Under the pieces are notes generated by a model. It was not told the origin of the DNA and did not search any database. It saw only the letters and a list, made by a program, of their open reading frames with translations. DNA of 64,000 bases, taken from NCBI GenBank assembly GCA_932521035.1, contig OW051497.1:10168001-10232000 (forward strand), in the 5' to 3' direction. Every line of letters starts with the position of its first letter. Positions within the stretch are counted from its first letter, which is position 1. A program made the position numbers and the translations under genes. Of this stretch, positions 1-13,566 are shown piece after piece. The stretch comes from Oscheius dolichura. Taxonomy: Eukaryota > Nematoda > Chromadorea > Rhabditida > Rhabditidae.

Positions 1-143
1 GATTTCCTGATCCGTGAAATCGCCATCTTTGTGCTTCTTTTGCGAGTATTTCACGAAACTTGCAAGAATATTCGACTGATCTTCTCCGTCCTTCTGGCAG
101 GCGAATATATCACGTAGCGATTGCATCATGTGCTCGTGCATGC
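1..143 (-). CDS. Partial exon of an unidentified gene, running off the left edge
   Basis: Read on the minus strand, positions 143 to 1 are open to the window edge and follow an acceptor-like ..GTTCTAG at about 144-150. The reading begins MHEHMMQSLRDIFACQKDGE and continues hydrophilic and lysine-rich, with no stop before the edge. I do not recognise the family. The ATG sits 2 nt after the acceptor, so this may be the first coding exon of a gene lying about 175 nt downstream of the RNF207 stop on the same strand, a spacing that would suit a downstream operon member; it could equally be an internal exon. Too little is present to assign a function. Confidence 0.35.
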
Positions 144-316
144 CTAGAACGTGTACATTTTGTGTATAGCTGCATAGAGCTGTACTTGGCGTATAAGCAG
201 TGCTGGTAAACATATGATCGGTAGGGGATTTGCTGTGATTTGAGGCACACGGGGAAGGAATTGGCACAGAGAGGGAGGAAGAACATCGTGCCTAAGCAAG
301 GTTTCTTAAATCTTCT

Positions 317-2836
317 CTAAATAGGGAATACCTGCTCATCCTTCGACACATCCGCTTCTAAATTATCCGGCCAGGCGTCAAATGATTCGGACATAGAGAC
401 GCTTTCCGCATCAGAGCTGTACTCCCATTTGTTATCACTATAACTACAGTAATCCTCTCTAGTTCTGTTCAAAACAACCTTTTCTTAATAACCGGGACAA
501 AAAGGGCAGTGTCTGTGCCTCCCGGGCTTCTGTCTCTGCAGGTGTTCAACAAAAACTTGTTGACGTCCTTCCTCTTCTGTTTTCCGGGTTTTAATCCCTT
601 CACTGTTTTTTCCACAATCTGGGCTTCTTCCTGCTTTCTTTGTGCTTCCTGATTAGCCCTCCTGTGTTGTTCTTCCTTCTGAATGGCAGCTATTCTTGTA
701 TCACTGTCCGGTGCTATTGTGGATATCTGTTGGCATATACTTTCCATTGGAGCTGGATCAGGGGGATGTGTACGTCTAAAAGAGAAAATAGTTCTAAAAA
801 TAGGCCAGCATACTTGGGATCAATGACGGAACTCATATTTTCTATGCACATTGCATAAGAAGCCAATTGTTTCGCTCCGACTAGGACTTCCCTTACAGTA
901 GCTCGAAGCATCGTCACTTCTTCCACCTTCTCTCGGTACAATATTTGCTGCTTTCTAACGTTGTCAAGAGCCTCTTGCCAAATTTGTTGCAGATCAGGCT
1001 GCATATTATCTAACATGGAAGAGACCATTCCAGCCTTGGCTTCAACTGACTGACACCTGGAACAGAAACGAATAAAGGTATCAATATGCTCGCTTACTGT
1101 TTAGCAAGTGTATTAATAAAATCCGGTTTTACTAAACAACGACGGATAGTTAAATCACGTTGAACTTCTTGTACTCGGGTGCTGAGGTCCACTATTTCTT
1201 GGATGACATGAGCAACAGGGACTAAAATAGAGGAATAGGCCAGGAGAAGGAATTTCTTACGTTCAACTTTTCCAAAATGCTGAGCAAATGATCCTGTATT
1301 ATGACTTGACAGTTTCGAAAGCGACAGAGATGTTTTCAAAGCGTAGGAATCAGAATACGAGAAGGAGCTGAACAAATTGAGCTTCTGTTATTTAAATAAG
1401 ATACTTTGAAAATTTCCCGATCGATTTATTCGACTGCGTGCTTCCCGATCCCTCTTTCACCGTATCACGAACAGCTGATATCGGACACCAGGCGGCTGAG
1501 AGTCCTAAAATTGATATAAACTTTTTCTCCTTTATGGTTGTTTACCAAGATAAGGTTCAAGGGCTTTAGCGAGTTCTGATCTTTCCTCCAAACTGTTCGA
1601 ATGAAAGACGAGAGAAGGCATGGCGTCTACTCTTTTGTTTATCAGTCTCTGAATATAATTATCTACATTATCCAATGAAATCTTTACCTCAACTCGGTTA
1701 AAAAAGGCCGGCGCTATGTTAAGAACATCTATAGAAGAAGTAACACACGGTAGAATCTGTCCTCCAAGGAGGCAAAGCTTTATGGGGTCCTGAATTTATC
1801 GTATTTTAATAAATTAACTTCTAATAGTCCTGCCTGCATAATTTTCAAAGCATTAATATACATCTCACAAGCCACTTCGGCTTTTTCTTTCTCTATTTCA
1901 ATTTTCTTAATAATATTTCCTTTTGTTTTATTTATCGTATCTACAAGTTCCTCACATAGTTTATGTACACTGAAAAAAATTATTTAATGAATATTTATAA
2001 TAATCAATCCTACCTAATAACAGCTTCATCTGTTTGTTGAGTATATCTACCTAAAGTTTCACTAGCGTTTCTCAATTCGGAGTTCATTGTCTCCTGTACT
2101 ATTTTTAATGACTGAATACTACTATTGAGCTTTTCTAAAGCGCTGGCTTGAGCATCCTCTATCGATTTTATCGTTTCTCTGTAAAATATTTATACATTTA
2201 AATGAATAGCTCTATTTACCGTTGTTCTACCGGTATTTTATTGAAGCATTTAAAGCAGAGCAGTTTCTTCGTCGAAAAATCGAAAGACATAAAGGTTTCG
2301 CCATGTTTCTTGCATTTATTCTCAGTTCTAACAACTATTCTATCTTCTGCATTAATTACTTGATGTTTTAGGAACATTTTAGCCTAATTTTGTTTAAATA
2401 TTAGTAGATAAATATTCTAACCGAGTGAATTTGCGTCTTGCAAGCACAACATAGACATTGTTGGCATGTTTCACAAAAGAACATCGGCTGGGAGATCTAA
2501 AAAGATTTTTATAAATTAAAACGGGGCGAACGGTGTCGCAATTGGCACAACATTCCGTCTTCTCTTGGCTAGCATTTATAAGAAATTGAGCTATTTCATC
2601 GTGAGGATATTCTAAAATTAACCAACTTGTTGTTGTTGTAAACTAAAACCTTTCTGTTCTTTCTTTTCTAACTTGCTGCATTCTTCACTACAACTAGGAG
2701 CACAAGAAGCACATACCGTATGGAGACAATCAAGGAGAACCGGTGATATTAATGGCTAAAAACTCCAGGAATAATTTTATAAATTCCAACATACAGATTT
2801 GCAGAAGACGCAGTCCAATGGACTGGATTCTTCCAT
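317..2836 (-). CDS. RNF207: RNF207-like RING/B-box coiled-coil protein
   Basis: Homologue of vertebrate RNF207, a TRIM-like protein reported to regulate cardiac ERG potassium channels. The ATG at 2836-2834 lies about 10 nt after a TTTACTTCAG acceptor. In order the chain has a RING (CVFC then LDCLHTVCASC), a first B-box (CANCD, FFCETCQQCLCCACKTQIHS), a second B-box (NKCKKHGETF, LLCFKCF), long coiled coils, the segment RVQEVQRDLTIRRCLVKPDF that parallels human RVQELHRDLT-like sequence, and IWQEALDNVRKQQILY followed by an acidic tail ending at TAG 319-317. Exons are joined by introns of about 35-45 nt. Oddity: the last RING cysteine pair reads CSEEC (three residues between) instead of CxxC, so ligase activity is uncertain. 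Family assignment rests on domain order plus matching motifs outside the zinc fingers; exact exon edges near 470-560 and 1375-1800 are less sure. Confidence 0.85.
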
Positions 2837-3180
2837 ACAGCAGCCACTGAAGTAAATTGTTAGAAAAGGCTTTTAAAGTTTTTATAAAAGATATTTAATA
2901 GAACAACAAGTTTGTAGCCAACATATCTAAATAAATACTTTACTTTACTCCCGAAGAAAACAATACCGAATGCAAACATAATATCAACACGAGAACCAGT
3001 AGAAAATCAACAGCGGGTCAAATATATTAAAATAGTTATAAAAACAAAAATATTTAGCGTGTGTATGACACTTACACAAGATTGTTAGGTTATTCGAAAA
3101 ATTGGGAAGGGAAATAGAAGAGGCGGAGAAAAATTAGGTGGCAGCAATACATATGAGTTGGGGGAAAATTCTAAGTGAAT

Positions 3181-3907
3181 CTAGTCGATCAATTTCTTGG
3201 ATTTGAAGTAGTTGCGGAGGAACATTACCTGCCAGCCGGCAAGGAGAAGCAAACAGACCATGGAGAAGATGGATAGGTAGAAGACACGCTGACTAGTGGA
3301 CTCTGTAATTTGTTTATTTTAAAAAGGGAATAACGTTACCGTTTGTGGTTCTCATCTCCTCTTCTCTTTGGCGCATGAAAGCGAAATCTTTAACAATAGC
3401 GTCGGACAAATCTTCCAAGCGACGAAGTTCAACCTCCATGGGTTTCAGTTTTTCAGCCTTTCCAATATCTTCGTAGTTCTTGGCTTCGACTCCATGCTTC
3501 ATTGCTAGGGACACCTCACGTTGTCCAGTACTTCCTGTAAAAAGAGAATGTAAATATTAATGGCTACAAACCTTGGGCAGAGTGACTACTGATACAAATC
3601 TCAAAAATATCATACTCGTCTGCGGTAAAGGCAAACTTTCCACGAAGATCAGGGAAATTTTCACGTTTATACAGGATATGTCCTCGGGTATCTGTTACCT
3701 GAAGATTTTGCCTTTAAAACTAAAAAAGAAGATTCTTACATGGACGGAGGCGGTGTGCCCAACAGCTTCACTAAATTCATATTCTCCTGTTACTACAATA
3801 TCTTTGTGAATTTCTTCTTTCATACATCTTTTTTGATTAGTTGAGACATGGAATCGGATGGCTGTGACAAGCGCTGGTAAGAGAACAACAACAAGTTTGA
3901 GTAACAT
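3181..3907 (-). CDS. tmed-10: TMED10 / p24-delta cargo receptor
   Basis: Type I membrane protein of the p24 (EMP24/GP25L) family that cycles between ER and Golgi in COPII/COPI vesicles and helps load cargo such as GPI-anchored proteins. About 203 residues in four exons. Signal peptide [16 protein letters not shown] is followed by the GOLD domain, beginning [17 protein letters not shown] and containing the paired cysteines (KRC.., FEICISS), a membrane-proximal coiled coil ([20 protein letters not shown]), a transmembrane helix ([21 protein letters not shown]) and the cytosolic tail [11 protein letters not shown] with aromatic and di-lysine COPI signals, nearly identical to the vertebrate TMED10 tail. 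The start follows TTTTCAG directly, suggesting trans-splicing. Transcribed away from the YIPF4 gene across a 300-bp gap and towards RNF207. Confidence 0.95.
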
Positions 3908-4207
3908 CTGAAAATCAATAAAATTGAACGCGTTTATATGGAAAATATAGAAAATATGACAAGTGTCATATTTATGAAAAAATAACTGAAATTTTGATTA
4001 AAAGCAAAAGAAAATACGAGAAAGATTTTCCGTAGCCGCTATGACACTTGGCATTAGTGGTCTGTAAGTAGGATGTAATTCGTATCGGGGCACATTTACG
4101 CGTCCACCTTGGCCGCGTCGACAAGACATTTCCGCTACTTTCTTCGAGCTTTTTATTGATTTTTACCTTGTAGATCAAAACTTTATCTGGATATTTCAGT
4201 GCCATAA
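3908..4207. promoter_or_regulatory. Shared divergent promoter region between TMED10 and YIPF4
   Basis: Only 300 bp separate the two start codons, which face away from each other, so both promoters must lie here or overlap the 5' ends. A GC-rich patch (about 4098-4128) sits in the middle of otherwise AT-rich DNA. Acceptor-like TTTTCAG (minus, ending at 3908) and ATATTTCAG (plus, ending at 4199) flank the gap, so mature 5' ends are probably set by trans-splicing. No TATA box can be assigned with confidence. Confidence 0.55.
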
Positions 4208-6278
<2,071 letters not shown>

Positions 6279-9200
6279 GGGTCAGCCAGGTGTGGATTAT
6301 TGCTATTTTTTGTGCTATAACAACAGATTTCTATTGGCATAATCAACTTATTTTTATGAATGAATTACATTTCCTGTTCCCTCCTGAACAAACAGTTCAC
6401 ACCCCCGAGATCGTACAAAATATGACTTGTCTAGAGGGGGGAGAACTGATTCACATCCCGCGAACGTTTTCTCCCATCATATATTTTGCCGGGGTTTCTT
6501 CCGTAAAATTGGTCATATGGTAACATATGATAGCTTATCATCCGCCCCTACCTGTCAACCAAAAAAGACCTGTCACTGATTGAAATAGCACCTCTATGCA
6601 TTCAAGATGCCGACATGAACAAGCTCATTTGATATTTTCATTGCCTCAGGCACCAATTGTCTCCACCATGTTTTGTTTGGCGCCTCGAAGGAAAATGTCT
6701 CAATTTTATGGGAAGCAGATGGCGCAAGAAACAGCACTATAAAGCGACTGGAGACTGCCCCAGGGCTAGTTCTCGTCTGCATCTCTTATACAATCCTTCG
6801 ATTTCAATTAGATTTTTCCCCATTATGATCTGCTAATATCTGCTAATGGGCTACGTGGCTGACCGTCTTCCACCCCCCGCATTTTCTTTCTTTCCGCTTT
6901 TGCAGCCAGTCCGCACCCGCAAGTTGCTTTTGAAGTTCCGCTACATGTGGCGGCTCTCTTACAAACGCAGATGTTGCCATAACGTGGTCGTAAACCCTTG
7001 CACCTGTATCTCTTTATTGATTGCTTTGAACGATTAATTCCTTGCTGCCCTTTGACTGGTCAGAGATTGCCCAGTGGCTGAAAATAACCGACTACCGGCC
7101 ACATAAGAGATCAGTTTACACAGTTCATCTCTTGCAACATTTGCGTGTACCTTCCGAGCAGTTTTTATGCCTCTCCCTCTGCATCCAATGAGTTCCCAGT
7201 GATTGACTTAAAGTCTAGTCCAAAAACACGTGTCTTGACCAGTGTTCACGTGATGGGAAATCAACACCGAGATAAGATGGCTTCCCCTCCTTGGACTGTT
7301 TGCTTCTAGAAAAGCTTTATCTAACCGAAATGTGGAGGATGGTTCTAGCAGAAACGGGTTTTTTCTTCAAATACAATGAGCAGATGGTCTCAAGCGCATG
7401 AGCATGTCGGCAGCCGACCAACCACCTGCCAAGGATGGCACAGGTTGCCCCTATAGGGTACTGTTGGATCAATCATTACTGCGCGAATAACCTCGCACTT
7501 GCAATTACGCCCTGTCCATCGTTCTGAGGTGTTTGCTCCCAATTCTCTATGGTAATTTTGCAATATTCCTGTGGGACCGGCGCGCTTTGAATTACTAACC
7601 GTTTCGCCATTTTGATGTCTTCTTCTTTTCTCTCTTTTTCTCACCAGCAATTCCTCGAAAATCCTCCTTCCTTTTTTCAATTAAAAATGCCAAGAGACAG
7701 ACTTCCTTGCGCACATGTCTCGCTCCCCTTCCTCCCCACACGATTGCTCTTTGGTTTGGGAAGTGAAGTAAATGCCCCGGATCCGTTCTAATGAATTGGA
7801 TTAATTATTAGAGGCTTCGTCAGACTAGGTATCATCCATCATGGCCGCCCTCATAAAGTTACGGAGTTTCTCAATTCCGCATTAATCTGACTCGGATCCG
7901 CCCGTATGGTACAGTCCTTAATCAATTACTTGTCCATAGTAACCATAAGGGTTGTCGCCTCGCCTTTTCACACAGAGTATAAGGGCCATTGTGCGGCTAT
8001 GTACGTTGACAGTCCTTTACTCCTACCAGCCCATTGTTGGATGTGTTCGGATGTTGACCTTGTGCTGGGTTAGAGATTAGAGGCGCACGGAGTGTCTTCC
8101 CGCCCAGCTGGCACTCGTCCAAGAATCTTCCTTCTCATTTGGCCTAGTTTCCCAAGGAGGCACCAGCCTGCGCGACCTCTTTCCCGCGTTGTTTATCACT
8201 GTAGCCAACCAGCTGTTTTCCTATTCTCAGGTCAAGCATACAATGTAAGCAAATGGTGTCAGCGTGTGCTTTTCCTCCATTGTATCGTCCAGGATTCGGT
8301 GTTCTTAATTCTTCTTGTGTTTTAATCCTCCTCCCGGATCTCGTCAAGACAACACATAATGGGCTACTATAGCATCGATTAGAGTAACGGAGCTTATTAT
8401 CTCCTAGCAGTCTGTCATAATTAAAGGCTCCGAACGACGCCCCTATCCTCCTTTTGCAACTCGGGGGAAGATCTCCCGCGGCTAAACGCGGACTATACCA
8501 CATCAAACGACACAAGAACCTGAACAGATCCGTGCGTTGAATGAAAACATGTGATCAACTTTTTCGAAGTTGAGCCAGTTTCAGTCCGAGAAGTGACTGA
8601 TCCTTTAGCTTGAAGTCCCCTTTTTCCCCGCCTAATAGTTACACTCCTTCGACCCCTCCTCCCTATCCCTCAAATGGTGAGCCGCAGCCAAACGCGTGAT
8701 ATTTGTACACTGTCACTCGCGAAGGTGTAGAACTTTCTCACCGGAACTCAGTTCCATTCTGACCGCATACCTCCAGCTGTTTGCCATCTATCCCCCCGTT
8801 CTCATCTATCTAATTGCAATCTGCACCCTAGGTGACCCTCGGTCAAGGGCGTACGTCGTTGGCAACGGTGGCACTAAGGGGTACACTTTCCCGCGGTGGT
8901 ATGTCCCCTCTCCTCTCTAAAGGTAGTTTGGGCGGGAACACGTCTTTGTTGAGAGAAGACGGCTGATTCACACTGGTTAGGGGGGCGTGGGTCGGGGGGA
9001 GGTGGTTTCGAAATGTTTCGCCGTCTCTCTCCCCGTACCTGTCACTGTTTTCTCTTAGCTGCAGCAGCATCAGAAACTGGAGGTCATCCTCCGTCCCCGG
9101 TGACTCGGCGTAACTTTTACTCTATTGGTCCTGTGTTGACGATTCCCCGGGTGCCAGCTTGCACCTATTCCTCTCCTACACGCGGGGTGATTTCGCGCCC

Positions 9201-12200
9201 AAAACTTTTCGCACTCGATCTTAGGTCACACGCCCTGACAGGTTGTCACTCTCTTATCATTCTGTACATCCTCTCTCCGCCCTAAATTGGCCAAGATTTC
9301 GAAAATAAGAGCAATACTATTAGTGTCGAAATTGCCTCATATCTATCTCTTTTGCCGCGTATGTTGTTGATGTTTCCCCTGTGAGTCACTGGCCAAGCCT
9401 CCCACACTGCTGTCCTCTTTTTTGTGTGTTCGCTGAAAACACGCGTTTAACTTCTCCTATTCTCCAGTTTGTATTGTCACAAACAAATTCCCCCACCGGA
9501 TTTTATACTTCAAAACATGCAGGGAGACTTTGCAGCTCAGCAGGTTGTTATCCTTTATGATTTATATGCCTGCTTTCCGTTTTCGGTATCTCCCTTGCGT
9601 AGTTTCTGAACCTTCCAGAATCAAATAAACTATGTTTATGGAGACGAAAAGTTACGAAACCACTTGTCGTAGTCACGATTATTTCCCAATTCCATGGGTG
9701 GTCCATTCAGACTAATGAATGTGATATGTTCATTTTTGGATGTCTGCTGCGGCCCCTTCCCACTTATGTCCTTTTCGAAACAATTTAAGGCTCGCTTATT
9801 TACTCTCCTGCTTTGCCATTGATAACGTCCCGATGCGTAAAAAGTTCTGTGATGATTTCCGATTCCGGTATGACTCTTCGTCCTAAAGTCATAAGTGTTA
9901 CGATCAGCCGACTCAACTTTCCCTCTCCTACGCACTAAAATGGAGACACTTAGTTTACAGTCTCTTGATGTTTAGGGCGTTCCTGTTCCTTTGAATCGTG
10001 TTCCTCTAGGCGTCCTTTTTTGTCCCGAGAAGGAGGAGAGCGAGAACTTGATGCTTTTCATCAATTTTCATATACACTTTTTCTGGTTTTCTTTTTGGGG
10101 GTTCAAACCGGAGAGAAATTCAACTATCCAGGATGTTTACGCGGGAGAATTTCAAAATATGTCGAGAAGAAAGTTCAGATCTTTGTACTTCCTTAGCTAC
10201 GTATTGTTGGGATATACTAAACATTTGTCCGTGTTTATGCGAGTGCGATGGGCCCAAATGTAAACGCCACCTCCGATAGGCGTCAGATTGCTCACAGTGC
10301 AAACAGGCGGTTCCCTGGTGCTGATTTGGCAGTCACATGCTCTGCCATCATTGTACATTGATTATATCCCCAACCCCTAACCTCGTCTTATCATTTCCAA
10401 TCTCTGTTTCGTTTCCGCTGGTCTTATTTTTTCCGGGGGTCTTCTGCCCTCCAATTTCTCTCTCCCCTTGTCTATAAATTAAAACTTTTTGATAGGTTAC
10501 GCGAAGGGCGCGTCCTGTTTTGCCCCCCATTGTCCATGATATGCCATCGGTAAAAAAAACTTGGCCTAAAAGTGAAACCTGTTAGTATGCGTGCCGTGTG
10601 AGTGCCCTTATTACTTCTTCCAACTAATTTCCCTTTCTCTTCAGTTTCCCCCCAGTTCTTGCTAGTCAACCACCCGGTTTTTGTTTTTGTTTTCCCCTCA
10701 TTCTATTTGCTCATTCAACTAAAAAGCTTTCCCCCCTCCCTCTCAGCGATCAGCTGATAGGCGTTCCTTAGGGATCTTATTTCAGTTTTGTCAATTACTC
10801 ACCATTACACCTCTTACTCCCACCTTTGCTCTATTGCCCGCTGCCAGACAGAGGAAGAGGATCACAAGTATAAGTAGAGGGACACGTGATAGGGATTTTT
10901 GACAAGTTTCGGGGGTCATAAGGCTTCTTCCCCATGCTTCATTCCTCTAGACGATCACTCCAGATATTTGCATTCTCTCTTAATTTTTCCTGAAATGCAT
11001 CCTTAATTAGAGGGTAATGGGCAGACCCAAAATCGTTAATTCGTTTGCCTTTCTGCTCATTGTCTATTAGGCTAAGGTGAACGTCTGATCCCTGGCAGGG
11101 ACCCGTGGTCCACTAAAGGACACCGAGAGTTCTATCCCCGCGGAATCATCCCTAAGAACCCTGAGACCGCCGGGACTACATTTGAACCCATTTGGTCGCT
11201 CTGGACATAGCATAGTTAAACATTCGAATACCATCCAGCTCCGTTTGGTACCACCTTTTGATTTTGGTGTATGTGCCTGGTGCGGGGATGCTTTCCCGGC
11301 ACACGGGTGTTCCTTCATGTTTTCCTCCACTGCCGTGGACTACACGCGCATGTGATCAACAACCACGACATCCTTGTCCTCCTAGGCTTTTAGTTGGTTT
11401 TTGAGGGTTCTCGTTTGTTTTGAACTCTGGCAGCCTGCTTTCGACGGTATGTGTCGGATTCCTGTTCATTTTATCCCGTTCGGAGAACATTGCGATCAGG
11501 CTCTCTCTAATTCAACTTCCCCCCCCCCCCCCCCCCCCCCCCCCCTAGTTCCCCTCCCTCCACCTAATAAAAGTTCACAAAGTTCGTCTAGAGTGCGCGG
11601 TAACGTTGAGACAAAATGAGTACGTTGAAAAATGGGTTGGAATTGTGCACTTATCTCCCTGTCGAAGTCGTCTATTATTCACCAAATGAATTGGAAAGAA
11701 GGAGGCCAGACGGAGCAAGTGCCCCAAGAATCACACTGCCCTTTAGAACGGCCAAAAGCTTTAAGATTGATGGCATTGCTCCGCTGATGTTGCCAAACGG
11801 GTGACCTTTGTTATCGTTTTTCTGGCGGGGCCTGACACAGGGAATGGTGTCACTTGTTCCGATGAATCAGCGAGGAAAGATCAAACTAGAAGGGGGTTTG
11901 AGTAATTCGTTTAACCGAGTCGGGCAGCATCCCTCCTTCGGAGCACGATTGTTCTCGTTCCCGCTGGTGCCCCACACCTTCGTGTATAAGGAAATTAGTT
12001 GTTTTTTCCTTATTGCTGTTTGTTTTCGTGAAAAACCATGGAGACGGATAGCGTTTTCATTTATTAACAATCATGAATGTTTAGTTGAGATCACATTTCA
12101 CCACACAGACGTAAAAATACGTCTATGTGCGCGCGAACGAGAGGACACCATTCCTTGGCCTGGAGTTATTGTTCCGTTGTTCTCGATGTTTTGGTCAGGT

Positions 12201-13566
12201 CATGTTTTGGCGTAATGCCCCTGTCTGTACTTGTCAGCTTCCCGGCCATCTACGACCGATCTTTGGCCATTCTGAGCCTTCGGCAGTGATCTTAGCCGCT
12301 GGCAAAAGGGCGGAGCCGCATCAGTTGAGCTGGTACATGTGCACTTGGCAAGAAGCAAGACCATTCCACTAGACGGGGCGTGGCCCGAGACCTCCCTCAG
12401 GTTCCATATAAGTAGAGGGTGGTTCCCTCTTCTCCATTTCTCCCGCCGTTCAGCTAACCCAGACCGGTTGGCAACATTTTTTACTAAGGTCAAACGCGCC
12501 GAAACTGACCTGTCCTGCCCCTGCTGCCACCAGCTGTGCGAGACGGAGTTGATTAATGAGACGTCCTTTGTGACCATTACCTTCTGGCTGGTTTTATCAC
12601 TCCCATGGTCCAATTTATTTAGCTGTTGTCATTTTCTTTCCTTCTCTGTTTTTGATTACTTTTTTCATTTTTAATCAGACACGTGTTCAACTGGCCATAA
12701 GGAACACGTTGCAGCGGAGGTAATCAACACCTTTTGATCCAAAAATCAGCCACAATGTTTATCAGTCCTTTTTGGACGCAGGGTTTATAAGTTGGACTCA
12801 GCTGATCGGGGAAGGGTCAGCGTGACCAGTGCGCTTAGCGCTTCGTCCACGTGACTCGGCTCGCCCCCAGCTGTCCGCTAAGAAACCAGTCGGACATGTA
12901 CATCCTTGTGCTGGTCACATTGTTGGTTTCTCTCGTCCGATTTAAGTTGTTTTGACATAGATGACCTAATTCTTTTGCGTAGGGAACAAAGAAAGAAGCC
13001 AAGGTGTTCTTAGATTTGATGTTAGAGATTGATGACCCCCGACCCACTCTCTCTCTCGTACAGGTTCGACTGACCTCGGTGCCAGCCTCTCTGGGGGTGC
13101 TCCTTTTTGCATCTTCAACTATCCTAACCTCGTGACATTTGTGAAAAGCGAGGCCATGCGTACCAGGGGAGGGGGCCCACCTATTGCTCTTCGGCCTTTT
13201 GGAGAATGAGATTCTTCAGGGGGGCTGGGCTCCGCTTCATGGACAGCTTGTTGTTTCCCTGTTCGCAGAACACACGTGCCTTAGTTGTTTTCGAAAAGCT
13301 CGAAGCCTCCCCTATACAGCCGACTGCGCTCCTGTTTCGACACGTTCCCCTTCTGACCCAGCCCCGCATGACTTACCAAAATAAGGACTCATTCTTCCGT
13401 CTTTTCGATTGATCAAACTTCTTTTGTCCCCATTGTGTTCTCTCGAAAGGAGACAATTTTCCCAGCAATCTTCACTCTCTATTGTACATCATTTTCGTCT
13501 CAAATAATGTCGATTTTTTCAGGGAGTATCTCAAACTTTTGCTTTGACTGTAAAGGAGTTGCTCAG
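6279..13566. other. Gene-poor pyrimidine-rich spacer or long 5' intron
   Basis: About 7.3 kb between YIPF4 and the first exon I can support for the next plus-strand gene. The plus strand is visibly rich in C and T with runs such as CTCTCCTCTC, and open frames are short with no recognisable domain. It holds a 27-C homopolymer and may contain the missing 5' exon(s) of the gene at 13567, either as intergenic DNA or as a long first intron. I see no tRNA, transposon ends or coding exon I would defend. Confidence 0.6.
11519..11545 (+). repeat. Poly-C tract (27 C)
   Basis: Uninterrupted run of 27 cytosines, i.e. poly-G on the minus strand, inside the pyrimidine-rich spacer. Long G/C homopolymers of this kind are known in Caenorhabditis, where they need the DOG-1/FANCJ helicase for stable replication; they can form G-quadruplexes on the G strand. 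Exact length may be affected by sequencing. Confidence 0.95.

Noticed and set aside
2497-2522. A 26-nt intron in RNF207
   Set aside because: A donor 9 nt upstream (GACACC|GTTCGC) gives a 35-nt intron in the same frame, consistent with the other introns.
11401-11619. Open frame with a polyproline run
   Set aside because: The prolines come only from translation of the 27-C homopolymer.
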